The notes under the pieces: generated by a model
Seen by the model: the letters and a program-made list of their open reading frames with translations, nothing else
What the model was told of the DNA's origin: nothing
Databases searched by the model: none
Source: Volvox africanus
Lineage: Eukaryota > Chlorophyta > Chlorophyceae > Chlamydomonadales > Volvocaceae
Assembly (NCBI GenBank): GCA_030268105.1
Contig: BSDZ01000078.1
Coordinates: 1 to 64,000 of the forward strand
Length of the DNA stretch: 64,000 nucleotides
Direction: 5' to 3'
Shown here: in pieces, positions 62,066 through 64,000 of the stretch
Position numbering within the stretch: the stretch's first letter is position 1
Layout: each line of letters starts with the position of its first letter
Made by a program: the position numbers and the translations under genes

Positions 62066-62487
62066 TGTTGTATCCTTAATGCATTTTGGTAATTCATTAA
62101 GTATAATAATTATCTGTTTAATATTTAATGATATAATATATTTAATTATCAGATTAACTGTTTCATGTTCCCATCTGGCATTCGATTTGTGGATTTGGTC
62201 TCGGCTGTCGATGACCAATGCTAACCGATTTCCTGAAACATCCGAACCTGTCGGTTACTCCATAACCTGTATGGAATGGGCCATTTACCGCCTGAATGGT
62301 AAATGGTGGAACATCTGGTTCCTGGTTCACTGAATCTCCGGTTGTAGTGGTGACTTCTGAAGGTCACGCCCGGTTCGAGGCCTTATGGTCTCTCAAGTAC
62401 GACGTAGTCGGCGGCTCTACTTAATCGGGCTCTGGCACAACAACCGGTATCTTTTGATACCACCCTTCGTGGGTACCATATACAACA
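62066..62487 (+). repeat. Outer element 3' LTR
   Basis: 422 bp, TGTTGTAT ... ATACAACA. Contains an AT-rich stretch near 62100-62155, the 9-bp hairpin CCATTTACC/GGTAAATGG and the GGTATC/GATACC hairpin. Confidence 0.95.
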
Positions 62488-64000
62488 TAGACCTAGCATT
62501 TCGCCGGTCCGTGTCGAGAGCTTAGATCGGGACATCAAGCCTTCAGGTAGCAGGACCCGCTCCTGCGACCCACGGACGAGCTATCAGCAAGATTAACGCA
62601 TCATAGAGTGCAGTCGAGTCCCATTCGAGGTCACAGCTGCAGGTCATGCCCGACACCATAGTAAGTATTTAACATATTGTGTTTGGTGGACGGAAATTAA
62701 AGGATAGATGACACGGATAAACATGGCTGCATGGCAATATCTGTATGTTTGTACACGTAATATAGCAAGGTAGGGTGATAAGAAGCATGCAATATCTCAA
62801 AAACTCAGACTCCAATTCATCCCTTACGGGAAAAAGATGGAATTGAAATGTTGACGCATCACCCCCCCCTGTATTCCCTCCTTTCAGGTCCTGGACATCC
62901 CCTATGATGTCCATATACGGCCACCTAAACAGGCACCAAGTAAATGTCAAATGCCAATCTAAGACCATAACATTTTAACACGTATTCAGGCCTCACACAC
63001 CTCCATATCATGTATCTGCACCGCCAAGGTGCTGATGGGACTTCTTCATGGACCTTAATCACACGAAAAATATGCACAGACTCTCCTGCTGGGTACAGCA
63101 GTGCTATGAACAGAAATTGCCCAAACAATAGAACAAGTCCCGCGGATAAGCAATTTAAACCGATGGAAGTCGGGGGACGGAGTTGAGTACGGCCAGAGGA
63201 TTTTTCAATATTTGGATTGGACATCATCAAATTGCGTTAGAAGTAAACATGGGCATATAGGGTGTCCTGAGTTACAGCCCCCCGTTCGCTCAAGGACGCT
63301 CTTGAGATTACCTACGCCTAAATAATGTTAAATCTGTTCCCTGGACTCCGAGACCAGATCTGTTGTAAAAACATGTGAGCTGCCCAAGAAGAGCTCGCTC
63401 TATGCCCTGAGTACATGTATATGGTATATTCCGCTAGTTATAACTTCACACAAAATCGTGAAAATCGCAGTACTCAAACTATCCCCGGTAATGACTAAGC
63501 CGCCGTGGCCAGCCTGCTTCCTGCTGCTTTCGGAGAACCCCCGCCGTGATATCATGCACGTGTCTCACAAACCACGTTAACCCTAAGAAGCCGAATATAT
63601 AATGGTAGCGGTACCCCAGCCCCTATTGTGAAGCTACATTCAATGTATGTCCAACAGATGCACGGTCCGCTTACAACAACATCCATCAAGCAACTGCAGC
63701 AATCTGTTCCGATATAGGGTTTCATATCACCGGCTTGATGCATTCTTCAGCACTCCAGCACTCCCCGTTGCGTCACCCATTCTTTTACCTAACGGATATA
63801 AAGAACCGTTGAGGGTTGAGGCGCGCAGAGACATACTTGAACTTTGCCGTTGATCAGCACGCGGTTTCAACCACATCTCGGTCACGTGTCAGTTCGCTGG
63901 CCACCACTAAGGCGGTTATGAAAAGCACTGCACAGGCCACTTGAGGGTTGGCAATGATAGTAATCGGATCTACCATGCGCGTTTCGCACGACCCTTCCAA
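62488..64000. other. Unique sequence right of the retroelements, no gene recognised
   Basis: Flank of the outer element, beginning TAGACCTAGC. Composition is balanced and not repetitive. Open frames are all under 105 codons and have no recognisable domain; no tRNA or other RNA gene was seen. It may be host intergenic DNA. Confidence 0.5.

Larger units (their letters stand above)
48297..62487 (+). mobile_element. Ty3/Gypsy chromovirus, outer copy, interrupted by a second copy
   Basis: Element on +: 5' LTR remnant (48297-48582), PBS (48586), leader, gag (49388-50053 and 57209-57926), pol (57927-61997), polypurine tract and a full 3' LTR (62066-62487). It is interrupted at 50053 by the inner copy on the opposite strand. 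It is older than the inner copy. Its two LTRs differ by two bases in the 286 shared positions. Gag has a one-base deletion near 57417-57420, and pol carries many substitutions relative to the inner copy, including loss of the protease active-site Asp. The left 130 bp or so of the 5' LTR are missing at the telomeric junction, so no target duplication can be read. It cannot be autonomous as it stands. Confidence 0.95.

Noticed and set aside
62669..63853. Small genes in the right flank
   Set aside because: Frames are 60-100 codons on both strands, without recognisable domains, splice structure or codon pattern.

Overview
This is eukaryotic nuclear DNA that is dominated by repeats and has few genes. 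It best fits a green alga of the chlorophyte type. The reasons are short interstitial tracts of CCCTAAAA (the TTTTAGGG telomere type known from Chlamydomonas relatives), a Ty3/Gypsy chromovirus with a C-terminal chromodomain, and a spliced tyrosine-recombinase gene of a Crypton-like kind. There are no bacterial-style operons, ribosome binding sites or CRISPR arrays. The organism assignment is inference. Layout. Bases 1-800 hold a 197-bp telomere-like tandem repeat and a 28-bp minisatellite. Bases 2189-5965 hold the only plausible host or transposon gene outside the retroelements: a multi-exon tyrosine recombinase with a proline/serine/glutamine-rich N-terminal half, a split core-binding domain, a catalytic domain and a polyacidic tail. 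A long perfect-stem hairpin follows it. Bases 6935-7945 hold diverged copies of two satellites (160 bp, then about 76 bp). Bases 8554-14438 are four tandem copies of a 1,377-bp unit, the first carrying 517 extra bases. Bases 15092-23709 are 54 copies of the 160-bp satellite in perfect register with higher-order structure. Bases 24065-30380 are the roughly 76-bp G/T-rich satellite. Bases 30765-47540 are a tandem macro-repeat of about 8.2 and 7.7 kb plus a truncated third copy. Each complete copy contains exon-like blocks with good splice signals and minisatellites of 25, 16 and 31 bp. Telomeric tracts sit at 40516-40555, 47541-47553 and 48258-48296, each at a structural junction. Bases 48297-62487 hold a Ty3/Gypsy chromovirus on the + strand. 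A second, younger copy of the same family has inserted into its gag gene in the opposite orientation (50054-57208, 5-bp target duplication AAGCA, LTRs identical by eye). The younger copy has complete gag and pol frames. The older one is frameshifted in gag, has lost its protease active-site Asp, and has a 5' LTR cut off exactly at a telomeric tract. Bases 62488-64000 show no recognisable gene. How the parts work together. In both retroelements gag and pol are in the same frame, separated by one UAG codon. A stem-loop starts 7 nt after that codon, which is the layout of stop-codon readthrough. PBS, polypurine tract, LTRs, protease, reverse transcriptase, RNase H, integrase and chromodomain are all visible, so the inner copy may be active. 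The rest of the window behaves like a subtelomeric or pericentromeric repeat landscape. Most long open frames in the satellites are by-products of stop-free repeat units, not genes.
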